A DNA stretch of 64,000 nt from Streptomyces laurentii (lineage in GTDB: Bacteria > Actinomycetota > Actinomycetes > Streptomycetales > Streptomycetaceae): the NCBI GenBank assembly GCA_002355495.1, contig AP017424.1, positions 7,195,501 through 7,259,500 on the forward strand, written 5' to 3'. Under the pieces are notes generated by a model. It had not been told where the DNA came from and did not search any database. It saw only the letters and a list, made by a program, of their open reading frames with translations. Made by a program: the position numbers and the translations under genes. The first letter of the stretch is position 1; every line of letters begins with the position of its first letter. Shown here piece after piece: positions 53,601 through 63,300 of the stretch.

Positions 53601-56600
53601 GCGGCGCCCGCGGCCCGCGCCGCGTACGCGGTGGACAGGTCCCGCGCCAGCGGCCGCATCGACCAGCCGTCGCCCGCGATGTGGTGCAGGACGAGGACCA
53701 GCACGTGCCGGTCCGGCGCGGTGCGCAGCAGCCGGACCCGCACCGGTACGTCGGTGGTGATGTCGAAGGGCTGCCGGCAGACGGTCCGCACGGCCTGGTC
53801 CAGGTCGGACGCGGGCACGTCGAGCACCCGGACCAGATCCCGCGCCGGTACGTGGCCGAGGATCCGCTGGTACGGCTGTCCGTCCTGCTCGTCGAAGACC
53901 GTACGCAGCGACTCGTGCCGCGCCAGCAGGTCCCCGACCGCCGCCGTCAGCGCGGCCGGGTCCAGCGGGCCGGTCAGCCGCAGGACGACGGGCAGGTTGT
54001 AGGTCCAGCCGAGCGGGTCCGTCCGCTGGACGAACCACAGGCGCTGCTGGGCCCAGGACAGCGGCACGCGGTCCGGCCGCGGCGCCGCGACGATCGCCGA
54101 CGCCTCCTGCCCGGTGGTCTCGGCGATGGCGGCCGCGAGCCCCGCGACGGTGGGCGCGGCGAACAGCGTGTCCAGCCCGAGCCGGACGCCGAAGGCGCCC
54201 CGGATCCGGTTGAGCAGCCGGGTGGCGAGGAGCGAGTGGCCGCCGAGGTCGAAGAAGTTGTCGTCGATGCCGACCCAGGCCCGGTCGAGCAGTTCGGCGG
54301 CGAGCTCGCAGAGCAGCTTCTCGCGGGAGTCCCGGGGCGCACGGCCGGACGTGTCGGCGCGGAAGTCGGGGGCGGGCAGCGCCGGGCGGTCCAGTTTGCC
54401 GCTCGCCGTCAGCGGCAGCGCGTCGAGCACCATGAACGCGGAGGGCACCAGGGAGGACGGCAGCCGTTCCTTCGCCCAGTCGCGCAGGGCGGCGACGAGC
54501 AGCCCGCGCCGGCGGGTGGCGATCGGGTCGTTGGTGAACGGGGCCGCGGCGTCGGACCCGGGGCGCAGATAGACGCCGTCGAGCACCGGCGAGCCGCCGG
54601 CGGCCGGGAAGAGGACGTCGACCAGGTCCGGGCCGTCCGCCGACCAGGTGACCACGGCCGTACGGTCGTACGCCTCGGCCAGCGCGTGCCAGTCCTCCGG
54701 GTCGACCTGGTCGCCCGGCCCGTCGAGCGCGGCGCGCGTGACCTCCACCGGCGCGTCCGCCCGGACCGAGCGCGCGGCGGCGACCTCCCCGGCGACGCGG
54801 GCGTTGCGCACTCCGGTGAGCCGCAGCGCGGTGCCGTCGGCCAGCCGCGCGGCCAGGTCCTCGGGACTCCGGGCGTCGAGCCCCCAGCGCACGCGCGGGA
54901 CCTCCGACAGGTCCTGCGCGGCGGCGCCGTCCTTGTGCAGCACCACGTCGTAGCGGTGCCCGGTCAGTTCGTTGTGGTCGGCGCCGCGCTTGAGCCGTAC
55001 GTCGACCGCGCCCGCGCCGACGGTGCCGAAGAAGCCCGGGTCGATCAGGAGTTCCTTCTCCAGGGTGACAGCCTGCTCGATCGCGCGGCGCAGCACCGCG
55101 GGCTCCGGAGCGCGGTCGGCGCCGAGCTGCCCGAGCCGGACGCCGGTCCACATGCCGTCGACGAGCGGCAGACACCGGACGTCACCGACGAGCAGCCGGC
55201 CGCCCGGCGCGAGCAGAGCGAGGAGCTTCGTCAGCACGTCCCGCAGATATCCCTCGTGGGGGAAGTACTGCACGACCGAGTTGACGATGATCGTGTCGAA
55301 GTGGCCGCACGGCAGACCGGTGGTCACGTCGGCGGCCTGCGCCCGCAGGGTCACCTTCCCGGCGAGGTCCGCCTCGCCCGCGAGCCGGTCGCGCAGCCCC
55401 TCGATCGCGGGCGCCGAGTAGTCCGTGCCCCAGTACTCGTCGACCCGGCCGACCAGCGGCGTCAGGATCAGGCCGGACCCGACGCCGACCTCCAGGACGC
55501 GCCGGGGCGCGAAGCCGAGGACGCGGGCGACGAACGCCTCCCGCCAGCGGGCCATCTGCTCGACCGGGATGCCCTCACCGGTGTACGTGGAGTTCCAGCC
55601 GGAGAAGTCGGAGCCGAAGCCCGCGTGGTCGGAGGCGTCGTAGAACGTGTCATAGATCTGCTGCCACTCGTCGACATGCCCGTCGGCGTTGCCGTCGTCG
55701 CCGTCCGTCGTGTCCCCGGCGACCAGATAGGCGGCGAGCCGCTTCTCGCCGGCCTGGTCCTCGTGCACCACGACCCGGGCCTGCTCCACCGCCGGATGCC
55801 CGGCGAGGACGGCCTCGATCTCGCCCGGTTCGATCCGCAGGCCGCGGATCTTGACCTGGTCGTCGGCCCGGCCGCAGTAGGCGAGCCGGCCGTCCGGCAG
55901 CTGCCGCACCAGGTCGCCGGTGCGGTACATCCGGGCGCCCGGCGCCCCGAACGGGTCGGCGACATAGCGCTGCGCGGTGAGCCCGGCGCGGTCGACGTAC
56001 CCGCGGCTCACCCCGCCGCCCCCGCTGTACAGCTCGCCGATCTCGCCGGGCGGGGTCGGGCGCAGCCGGTCGTCCAGCACGTACAGACGGGTGTCGCCGC
56101 ACCGGGAGCCGATCGTCGGCGCGTCCGGCCCGGGCACGAGCGGAGCCGAGAGGGTGATCGCCATGGTGGTCTCGGTGGGCCCGTAGCCGTTGACCATCCG
56201 GCGGCCGGGGCTCCAGACGTCCACCAGTCGCGGGCCGCACGCCTCGCCGCCGACCATCAGCGCGCGCAGCGACGGCAGTTCGGTGGGCGGTACGGTCGCC
56301 AGCACCGACGGCGGGACGAACGCGTGGGTGATGCCGTGGTCCGCGAGGAACGCGGCCAGGTCCTCGCCGGCCAGCGTGTCGGGCGGCGAGACGACGAGGG
56401 TGCCGCCCGGGGCGAACGCGAGCAGGACCTCGATGAGCATGGCGTCGAAGCTGGGCGAGGCGAGCTGGGACACCACGCACCCGGGGCCCGCCGCCATCCG
56501 GTCCACCAGGTCGGCGGCGAACGGCAGCACCCCCTGGTGCGGGACCGCGACGCCCTTGGGGCGGCCCGTCGAACCCGACGTGTAGATGACGTACGCCAGG

Positions 56601-57115
56601 GACAGCGGATGGTCCACCGGGTCCGGCTCCTGGGCGGGGTCCGTATCCGTTTTCGGAGTGGCCTCGGGCAGCGCCGCCGCCTCGGCCAGCAGCTCCGACA
56701 GCGTCCACTGGGCGGTGCCCGGAGTGTCGGGCAGCCCCGGAAGCACGGCCTCGGTCGTCAGCAGCGCCCGGGGCGCGCTGTCGGCGCACAGGAAGGCGAT
56801 CCGCTCGGCCGGGTGATGGACGTCGACCGGCAGGAACGCGCCGCCGGCCTTGCCGACCGCGAGCAGGGCGACGATCAGCTCGGCCGAGCGGGGCAGCGCC
56901 AGTGCCACCACGTCCTCGGCGCCGATGCCCCGACCGCGCAGCACCCGGGCCAACCGGCCGGCCCGCGCGTCCAGTTCGGCGTAACTCAGCTCGACCGGGC
57001 CGCAGCGCAGTGCCGGTGTGTCACCGTGCCGCGCCGCGTGCCAGGCCACCCGGCCGTGCAAGGACACGGACGGATCGGTGTCGGCTGACGGCAAGCGCTC
57101 CGGCGAATACGGCAT
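47636..57115 (-). CDS. NRPS, A(N-MT)-T-C-A-T-C-A-T
   Basis: 3159 aa multimodular peptide synthetase from ATG 57115 (GGAGGG six bases upstream). Domains: A1 (YTSGSTGRPKG near 175) with an N-methyltransferase inserted before its A10 motif (SAM loop VLEVGVGSGL near 541), T1 (DNFFDLGGHS near 955); C2 (HHIAGDGWS near 1147), A2 (FTSGSTG near 1620), T2 (near 2035); C3 (near 2228), A3 (near 2708), T3 (near 3080). No starter C, epimerase or thioesterase. It therefore begins a chain and hands over to another protein, presumably the divergent NRPS. My readout of pocket residues: A1 DAIFMGGMAK, A2 DAHLLGLTCK, A3 DPFFWAAIIK; none matches a code I can name. A3 has GTTE instead of GPTE in motif A5. Confidence 0.95.
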   Translation of the reverse strand: MPYSPERLPSADTDPSVSLHGRVAWHAARHGDTPALRCGPVELSYAELDARAGRLARVLRGRGIGAEDVVALALPRSAELIVALLAVGKAGGAFLPVDVHHPAERIAFLCADSAPRALLTTEAVLPGLPDTPGTAQWTLSELLAEAAALPEATPKTDTDPAQEPDPVDHPLSLAYVIYTSGSTGRPKGVAVPHQGVLPFAADLVDRMAAGPGCVVSQLASPSFDAMLIEVLLAFAPGGTLVVSPPDTLAGEDLAAFLADHGITHAFVPPSVLATVPPTELPSLRALMVGGEACGPRLVDVWSPGRRMVNGYGPTETTMAITLSAPLVPGPDAPTIGSRCGDTRLYVLDDRLRPTPPGEIGELYSGGGGVSRGYVDRAGLTAQRYVADPFGAPGARMYRTGDLVRQLPDGRLAYCGRADDQVKIRGLRIEPGEIEAVLAGHPAVEQARVVVHEDQAGEKRLAAYLVAGDTTDGDDGNADGHVDEWQQIYDTFYDASDHAGFGSDFSGWNSTYTGEGIPVEQMARWREAFVARVLGFAPRRVLEVGVGSGLILTPLVGRVDEYWGTDYSAPAIEGLRDRLAGEADLAGKVTLRAQAADVTTGLPCGHFDTIIVNSVVQYFPHEGYLRDVLTKLLALLAPGGRLLVGDVRCLPLVDGMWTGVRLGQLGADRAPEPAVLRRAIEQAVTLEKELLIDPGFFGTVGAGAVDVRLKRGADHNELTGHRYDVVLHKDGAAAQDLSEVPRVRWGLDARSPEDLAARLADGTALRLTGVRNARVAGEVAAARSVRADAPVEVTRAALDGPGDQVDPEDWHALAEAYDRTAVVTWSADGPDLVDVLFPAAGGSPVLDGVYLRPGSDAAAPFTNDPIATRRRGLLVAALRDWAKERLPSSLVPSAFMVLDALPLTASGKLDRPALPAPDFRADTSGRAPRDSREKLLCELAAELLDRAWVGIDDNFFDLGGHSLLATRLLNRIRGAFGVRLGLDTLFAAPTVAGLAAAIAETTGQEASAIVAAPRPDRVPLSWAQQRLWFVQRTDPLGWTYNLPVVLRLTGPLDPAALTAAVGDLLARHESLRTVFDEQDGQPYQRILGHVPARDLVRVLDVPASDLDQAVRTVCRQPFDITTDVPVRVRLLRTAPDRHVLVLVLHHIAGDGWSMRPLARDLSTAYAARAAGAAPTWQPLPVQYADYALWQRGLLTPAYQEQQSAFWRDYLADLPEELALPYDRPRPSGADHDGALLPMEIPASLHAGLLALAQQSRTTLFMVLHAALAALFSRLGAGTDIPLGTVVAGRGDDSLDDLVGFFVNDLVLRTDTAGDPTFRELLERTRTDDVAALSHQELPFDRLVEALNPARSLSRHPLFQTMLVLQNNADADFELAGLDVEMVRSTPSAAQLDLFLNLTDSYRRDGSADGMIGEIVYRTGLFDPDTVRSLADRFVRVLRSVVADPDQRLGRLDILDGDERDTLLRGWNDTVRPLPDASLPRLFAARATADPDAVAVTGSVTLTYAELDGRANHLAHRLVAAGAAPDRPVALLQRRSADLVVSMLAVLKAGGSYLPLPSTAPADRLRQMTEQVGATVLVTDRDDADVPPDLAGLTVLAPTDDTSSEPPGADPHPDQAAYVMFTSGSTGRPKAVVLTHRNAAGFVRDRLWRADGTVLMHSATGFDASVHEIWTPLLTGGRVVVAAEENLDDAGLARAVAASGVDRVWLTSGLFAALAENPDCFTGIREILTGGDVVPPAAVARVLDRHPGLTVRALYGPTETTTCSSRFSMSGDARAVPGRVPIGSPMDNTRLYVLDERLQPVPAGVPGELYIAGSGVSRGYAGQPDLTAERFLADPWGPAGGRMYRTGDLTRWRKDGTLDFVGRADSQVKIRGFRVEPAEVESALTALPEIAQAFVTAHVDRGGDRRLVAYLVPDGAPGQDTTDPGTTGPDTTDPGTTDREATGPAATGPDVPVLDVAGVLGRLAATLPEYMVPSTCVVLDRLPLTGNGKIDRRALPEPEFAAGTGYLAPRTPAEEILVALMGELLGRSRVGVHDNFFDLGGHSLLATRLVNRIRTHLGADLSVADLFEAPTAAALGARLGSGPGLAPGTGQPRPPLLPAVRPEPLPLSYAQERLWFVSRWNGLGWPLVLRLEGPLDTGALRAAVGDLLERHETLRTRFPEDDGVPGQQILDDVDPGEVLRVAEVDPADLDRELTAAAGHRFDLTTELPLRLHLFRTAPDRHTLLLVMHHIAGDGWSLAPLTDDLAQAYAARLRGDAPVRRPLPVQYADYTLWQRELLAGPAGEALSTYWTTQLADLPTELALPYDRPRPDSSDLPGALLPVTLPAPLHAGLLDLARGTHTTLFMVLHAALATLYTRLGAGTDIPLGTAVAGRSDDSLDHLVGCFVNSLVLRTDTTGDPSFRELLGRVRDLDLAAYARQELPFDRIVDALNPARSLSRHPLFQTMLVMQNNAESAFTLSGVDVSPAPAEGAVEAIRVGPVDFDLNLSFVEHHGDGRVPEGITGEVRYRADLFDQDTVTALMDRLLRVLDAAVADPDAPIGAIDLLSAAERRAALPDWSEDTARPVVDEDLAVLFARQAAATPDVIAAVEGDRSISYRDLDRRANHLAHALAAAGCAPDDPVAIRQPRGIDYLVTVLAVIKAGGGPLPLPASAPLARQQRMVDHMRAKLLVTAEPATELTGVTVVAPSPGAAEHGPAVTTHPDLTAYTMFTSGSTGTPKAVSVPHRAVAEFVADRAWGRLRPADTLMHSPTSFDPSTFEIWLPLLTGGRVVIAPEGDLDTEVLARTIVEGKATTAVFTSALFNLMVAEARPALAALDLVWMAGDVVSPASVADLVTHAPRTAVAAAWGTTETTIISSWYPIGTAPARTVPIGRAMDHTGLYLLDERLRPVPPGVPGEVYVTGTGLARGYAYQPDVTAVRFVADPYGPAGGRMYRTGDLARYRPDGVLEFEGRVDAQLKVRGFRIEPAEVEAALTGHPDVAHATVTADEERLVGYLVPADVDVAAVRAHVARTLPDYMVPSLFVTLDRLPLTGNGKVDRKALPAPGPGASDAAYVAPRDERETALCAMFAEILKAPRVGVHDNFFDLGGHSLLATRLLNRVRTRFGTHLNVAALFESPTVAALAARLGDGTQRARPKLRRRTGPTGSTGPASATGAAGEAGDAR

Positions 57116-57323
57116 CGCGGCCCTCCATGATCGATATGTGCCGGTGGTCCCCTGCGGGCCGGCTCATGATGGGCGGACGGCGTGTGGTGCGACAACCCCT
57201 AGGCAGGGGCCCCAAAACCCCTTGGGACATGGTCCTTTGGGCCTCCGGGACCTTGCGTTCCGGGGAACCGGCCTATCGTGTGCGGCCGATGACCGTCGAT
57301 GTCTCCCCGGCGCAGGAGGATCC
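57116..57323. promoter_or_regulatory. divergent NRPS promoter region
   Basis: 208 bp between two NRPS starts. Two small adjacent hairpins: CCCCT/AGGGG (57196-57209) and CCCAA/TTGGG (57211-57226). Repeated CCTTGGG and CCTTTGGG motifs follow to about 57243. A GGAAC hexamer-like element near 57261 could be a promoter -35. Control of both directions from here is inferred. Confidence 0.5.
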
Positions 57324-60300
57324 GTGTTCCCGTTGTCATTCGCGCAACAGCGGCTGTGGTTTCTCAACCGGCTCGACACCCGCGCCTGGACGTACAACCT
57401 GCCGCTCGCCCTCCGGCTGGACGGTCCGCTCGACACCGCGGCCCTGCGTCTGGCCCTGGGGGACCTGGTGGCCCGGCACGAGAGCCTGCGCACGGTCTTC
57501 CCCGAGATCGACGGCGAGCCGCGGCAGCAGGTGCGCGACACCGTCGACGTCACCGAGTTCGTCACCGAGGAGGACATCCCGGCAGGCGAACTCGATGCGA
57601 CTCTGGACCAGTTGGCCCGGCATGCCTTCGACCTGACGGCGGACCTGCCGCTGCGCGTGTGGCTGCTGCGCACCGGCGAGCACCGCCACACGCTGTACCT
57701 GGTCCTCCACCACATCGTCGGCGACGGCTGGTCGACGGCGCTGCTCGGCCGCGATCTGGGCGAGGCCTACGCGGCCCGCCGGGCCGGTGCCGCGCCCGGC
57801 TGGGAGCCGCTGCCCGTCCAGTACGCCGACTACGCGCTGTGGCAGCGGGAACTCCTCGACGGCCCGGACGGCGCGGAGCTCCTCGCCCACTGGACCAAGC
57901 GGCTCGCGGACCTGCCCGACGAGCTGCCGCTGCCGCTGGACCGGCCCCGCCCGGAGGTCCTCGGCGACGACGGCGGCGAGATCCGCCTCGACCTGCCCGC
58001 CGGACTGCACGCCCGCCTGCTGCGGCTCGCGCGCGAGTCCGACGCGTCGCTGTTCATGGTCGTGCACGCGGCCCTCGCGGCGCTGCTGACCCGGCTCGGC
58101 GCCGGCACCGACATCCCGCTGGGCACGATGGACGCGGGCCGCGCCGACGAGGACCTCGAAGACCTGATCGGCTTCTTCGTCAACACGCTGGTGCTGCGCC
58201 TGGACACCGCCGGAGATCCGACGTTCCGTGAGCTGCTCGCGCGCGCCCGGGAAGCCGACCTCGCCGCCCTCGCCCACCCCGAGCTGCCCTTCGACCGGCT
58301 CGTCGAGGCCCTCAACCCGAGCCGGGCGCTCAACCGGCACCCGCTCTTCCAGGTCGCCCTGGTCCTGCAGAACAACGCCGCCGCCGCGTACGCGCTCGAC
58401 GGTCTGACCGTGACGGAGCTGCGGAACCGCGCCATCGCGGCCCACTTCGACCTGTCCGTCAGCTTCACCGACCGGTACGCCGACGACGGCACACCGCTCG
58501 ACCTGTCCGCGCAGGTCGTCTACCGCACCGACCTCTTCGACCGGGACACGGTCACGGCCTTCACCCACCGTCTGGTGCGACTCCTCGAAGCGGTGGCGGA
58601 CGACCCGGACCGGGCCCTCGGCGACCTCGACCTGCTGGACGCCCGCGAACGCGAGACCGTGCTGTACGGGTGGAACGGCACGACCCGGCCCGATCCGACG
58701 ACCGGACTCGCGCAGGCATTCGCCCGGCAGGCCGCCCGGACACCCGACGCACCCGCCGTGTCCGACGCCGAAGGTGTGCTCGGTTACGCCGAACTGGACC
58801 GGCGCAGCGACCTGTTGGCCGGCCACCTGAGCCGACGGGGCGTGACGGCCGAGACGCGGGTCGCGATCCTGCAGCAGCGCTCCGCCGACCTGATCGTCTC
58901 GATGCTCGCGGTACTCAAGGCCGGCGGCTGCTTCGTACCGCTGCCGCTGACCGCGCCCACCGAGCGGCTGCGCGACATCGTGGCCGGCTCCGGCGCCGAA
59001 CTCCTGCTCGTCGACGCCCCGTCGCGCGACCACGAACTGGCGACCGGGATCGCGATCGACACCCTGACGGTGACCGGATTCCAGGCGACCGAGGCCGACC
59101 GCGCCGCCGTACCCGCCGGTGCCGCGCACCCCGAGCAGGCCGCGTACATCATGTACACCTCGGGCTCCACCGGCGCCCCCAAGGGAGTCGTCACCACCCA
59201 GCGCGGCGTCCTCGCCTTCGCCCGCGACGCGTGCTGGCAGGACGAACGCCCGCGCCGCGCGCTGCTGCACTCGCCGCACGCCTTCGACGCCTCGACCTGC
59301 GAGATCTGGGTGCCGCTGCTGTCCGGCGGCGAGGTCGTCGTGGCCCCGCCCGGCGAGGTCGACGGTGCCGTCGTCCGGGCCGCCGGCCTCACCGACGTCC
59401 TGCTGGTCTCCGGCCTCTTCCAGGTCGTTGCCGAGGAGGACCCGGACTGCTTCGCCGGCCTGCGCGAGGTCATGACCGGCGGCGACGTGATCAGCCCCGC
59501 CGCGGTCCGCGCGGTCCTGCGCCGCCACCCGGACCTGCGGATCCGCGCCACGTACGGACCCACCGAACTCACCATGTGCTCCGTGCAGATGCCCCTGTGC
59601 GACCCGGACACGGTGCCGGACAGCGTCCCGCTCGGCCGGCCGATGGACGACACCGCCGTCTACCTGCTCGACGACCGGCTGCGGCCGGTGCCCGTCGGGG
59701 TGATCGGCGAGCTGTACGCGTCCGGAGCCGGCCTGGCGCGCGGATACGCCGGCCGCGCCGGCCTGACCGCCGAACGCTTCACCGCCGACCCCTTCGGCGC
59801 GCCCGGCACCCGGATGTACCGCACCGGCGACCTCGCCCGGTGGCGCGCCGACGGAACCCTCGAATTCGCCGGCCGGGCCGACAGCCAGGTGAAGATCCGC
59901 GGCTTCCGGGTCGAACCCGGCGAGGTGGAGAGCGTGCTGGTCCGGCACCCGCACGTGGCCCAGGCCCATGTGCACGCCCGCGAGGACCGGCCCGGCGACA
60001 AGCGCCTCGTCGGCTATCTGGTGCCCGCCGTCCCGGCGCCCGACCTCGTCGGGATCCGTGCCGCGGCGGCGTCCGTGCTCCCGCCGTACATGGTGCCCGC
60101 CGCGCTCGTCCCGCTCGACCAGCTGCCGCTCACCCCGAACGGCAAGATCGACCGGCGGCTGCTGCCGGCCCCCGACGAGGCCGACGCCGGCACGGAGTAC
60201 GTGGCACCGCGCGACGACCGGGAACGCGCCCTGTGCGCCCTGTTCGCCGAGGTGCTGCGTGTCCCGCGGGTCGGCGTGCACGACGGCTTCTTCGCGCTCG

Positions 60301-63300
60301 GCGGCCACTCGCTCCTTGCGATCCGGCTGATCAACCGGATCCGGAGCACCTTCGACGCGGACCTCGGCGTGGCGACCCTGTTCCAGGCGCCCACCGTCGC
60401 CGAACTCGCCGGCAGGCTCGGCGCGCCGGACGGCGGCGGCCGGATCCCGGCCGTCCCGCGGACCGCCCCGCTGCCGCTCTCGTACCAACAGGAAGGGCTG
60501 TGGTTCCTCCACCAGCTCGACCCCGAATCCCCGGTCTACAACGTGCCGTTGGCGCTGCGCCTGCGCGGCCGGCTCGACACGGACCGCCTCGCCCGGGTCC
60601 TGGGCCGGCTCGTCGCCCGGCACGAGAGCCTGCGCACCCGGTTCGTCGCGGTCGACGGCGTCCCCGTCCAGGTGGCCGATCCCGCCGACGCCGTACCGGC
60701 CTCGTGGCCGCTCCCGGTGACCCCGACCCACCCCGACGACGTGCCGCAGGCGCTCGCCGAAGCCGCCACCCGGCCCTTCGACCTGGCCGCCGAATCGCTG
60801 CTGCGCACCGAACTGCTGCGGCTCGGCCCGACCGAACACGTGCTGGTGCTCTGCACCCACCACATCATCGCGGACGGCTGGTCGGCGGGCGTCCTGCTCG
60901 ACGAACTGTCCACCCTGTACGGCGACATGGACGCCACGCTCCCGGCCCTGGACATCCAGCCCGCCGACCACGCGGTCTGGCAGCGCGCCCGACCTGCCGA
61001 CGACATCCTGGACGAGCAGCTCGGATACTGGCGCGAACAACTCCACGCCCTGCCGGAGTTGGACTTCCCGACCGACCGCCCGCGCGGCACCGCGTCCGGA
61101 CACCCCGGCGCCACGGTGGAACTCCTCCTCGACGCCGGCCTCGGCGCCTCGCTGCGCCGGCTCGCCGACACCGAACGCGGATCGCTGCTGTCCGTCCTGA
61201 TGGCCGGATTCCTGGTCGTCCTGTCCCGGCACACCGGACAGGACGACATCGGGATCGGCTCGGTGTTCTACGGCCGCCACCGCCCCGAACTCGAACCGCT
61301 GGTCGGCTACTTCGCCAACACCGTCGTGCTGCGCGCCGACGTCGCCGGCAACCCGGACTTCCGCGAGCTGACCCGCCGCTGCGAGCAGGCCGTACGTGGC
61401 GCCACCGCACACCAGGACCTCCCCTTCAGCACCCTGGTCGAAGAGCTGCGCCCCGCCCGCGAACCGGGCCGCAACCCGCTCTTCCAGATCAGCCTCACCC
61501 TGCACGCCGACGAGGCCGCCGACGCCGCGCCCGCGCTCGGCCCGGTCACCGCCGAACCGCTGCCCGTGGCCGGCTCGGTCGCCCGCTTCGACCTGGCCGC
61601 GCACGCCACCGTCACCGCCGACGGCGGACTGCGGCTGCAGGCCGAGTACGCCACCGACCTGTTCGACACCGACCGGATCACCCGACTCCTCGGACACCTG
61701 GGCCGCGTCCTGACCCGGGCGGCCGAGGCCCCCGACACGTCCGTCCACGACTTCGTCCTGACCGGCCCGGACGAGACGGCGCTGCTGCGGCAGTGGAGCG
61801 CCGCCCGGCGCGAGGTGCCGGTCGACGCCTCGCTGTGGGACCTGTTCGCCGAACAGGTCCGGCTGCGCCCCGACGCGGTGGCCGTGGTCGCGGGCGACGC
61901 ACGCACCACGTACCGCGAACTGGCCTGGCGAGCCGAGCGGTTGGCCGCCCGGCTGGCCCATCGGGGCGTCACGCGGGGCAGCCTGGTCGGCCTGTGCGTC
62001 CGCCGCGACACCGACCTCGTCACCGGCATCCTCGGCATCCTGCGCGCCGGCGCCGCGTACGTCCCCCTGGACCCCGACTACCCGGCACAGCGGCTGGCGT
62101 ACATGGCCGACGACGCGGGCCTCGCGGTGGTGGTCACCCAGAGCGGACTCGACGTGCCCGCGGCCGCGCTGACGCTGGACGACGACACCGACGGCGACCT
62201 TCCCGTACCGGCCCTGACCGTCACGGCCGCCGACCTGGCCTACCTGATCTACACCTCGGGCTCGACCGGCGCGCCCAAGGCGGTCACCGTCCCGCACGGG
62301 CAGGTCGTCCGGCTGCTGCGGGCCACCCGGGACTGGTTCGGGTTCGACGAGCGGGACGTGTGGACGCTGTTCCACTCGTACGCCTTCGACTTCTCCGTCT
62401 GGGAACTGTGGGGCGCGCTCGTCCACGGCGGCCGGCTGGTCGTGGTGCCGTTCTGGCAGACCCGCTCGCCCGAGGACTTCCAGCGGCTGCTGGCCCGCGA
62501 GAAGGTCACCGTGCTCAATCAGACCCCGGCCGCCTTCCGGCAGTTGGCCGCCGCGAACGAGGAGCGGCCGGAGCGACTCTCCCTGCGGTACGTGATCTTC
62601 GGAGGCGACGCGCTCGATGTCGACGCCGTACGCCGCTGGTTCGACCGGCACGGCGAGGACCGGCCGCGGCTGGTCAACATGTACGGCATCACCGAGACCA
62701 CGGTCCACGTCACGTACTGCCCGCTGACCCGGGAGCTGCTGCGGGACAACACCAGCCCCATTGGCGAGCCGATCCCCGACCTGTCGCTGTGGGTCGTCGA
62801 CCCGGCCGGACAGCCCGCCCCCCTCGGCGTACCGGGCGAACTCCTCGTCGGCGGCGCCGGGTTGTCCTGGGGCTATCTGCACCGGCCCGGCCTGAGCGCC
62901 GAACGCTTCGTCGCCGACCCGTTCGGCGCGCCCGGCGCCCGGCTCTACCGCTCCGGCGACCTCGCCCGGCGTCGCGCCGACGGCGGCCTCGAATACCTGG
63001 GCCGTATCGACCAGCAAGTCAAGATCCGCGGGTTCCGGATCGAACTCGGCGAGATCGAGACCGTACTCGCCGCACACCCGCACGTCGACCACGCGTGCGT
63101 GACCGTCCGCGACGACCGTCTCGTCGGCTACATGGTGGCCAAGCCGGGCGCCGACCTCGGCGACCTCACGGAACTCCGCGCGCACCTCGCGGCCCATCTG
63201 CCCGACTACATGGTGCCGTCCGCGCTCGTGCCGGTGGAACGCATCGGCATGACCGCCAACGGCAAGGTCGACCGGGCCGCGCTGCCCGCACCCGAGACGA

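Noticed and set aside
51884..57088. 1734-codon and neighbouring 1270-codon (47861-51673) open frames antisense to the first NRPS
   Set aside because: Composition (GVRVQ/RR repeats) is typical of shadow frames; the opposite strand has all NRPS motifs.
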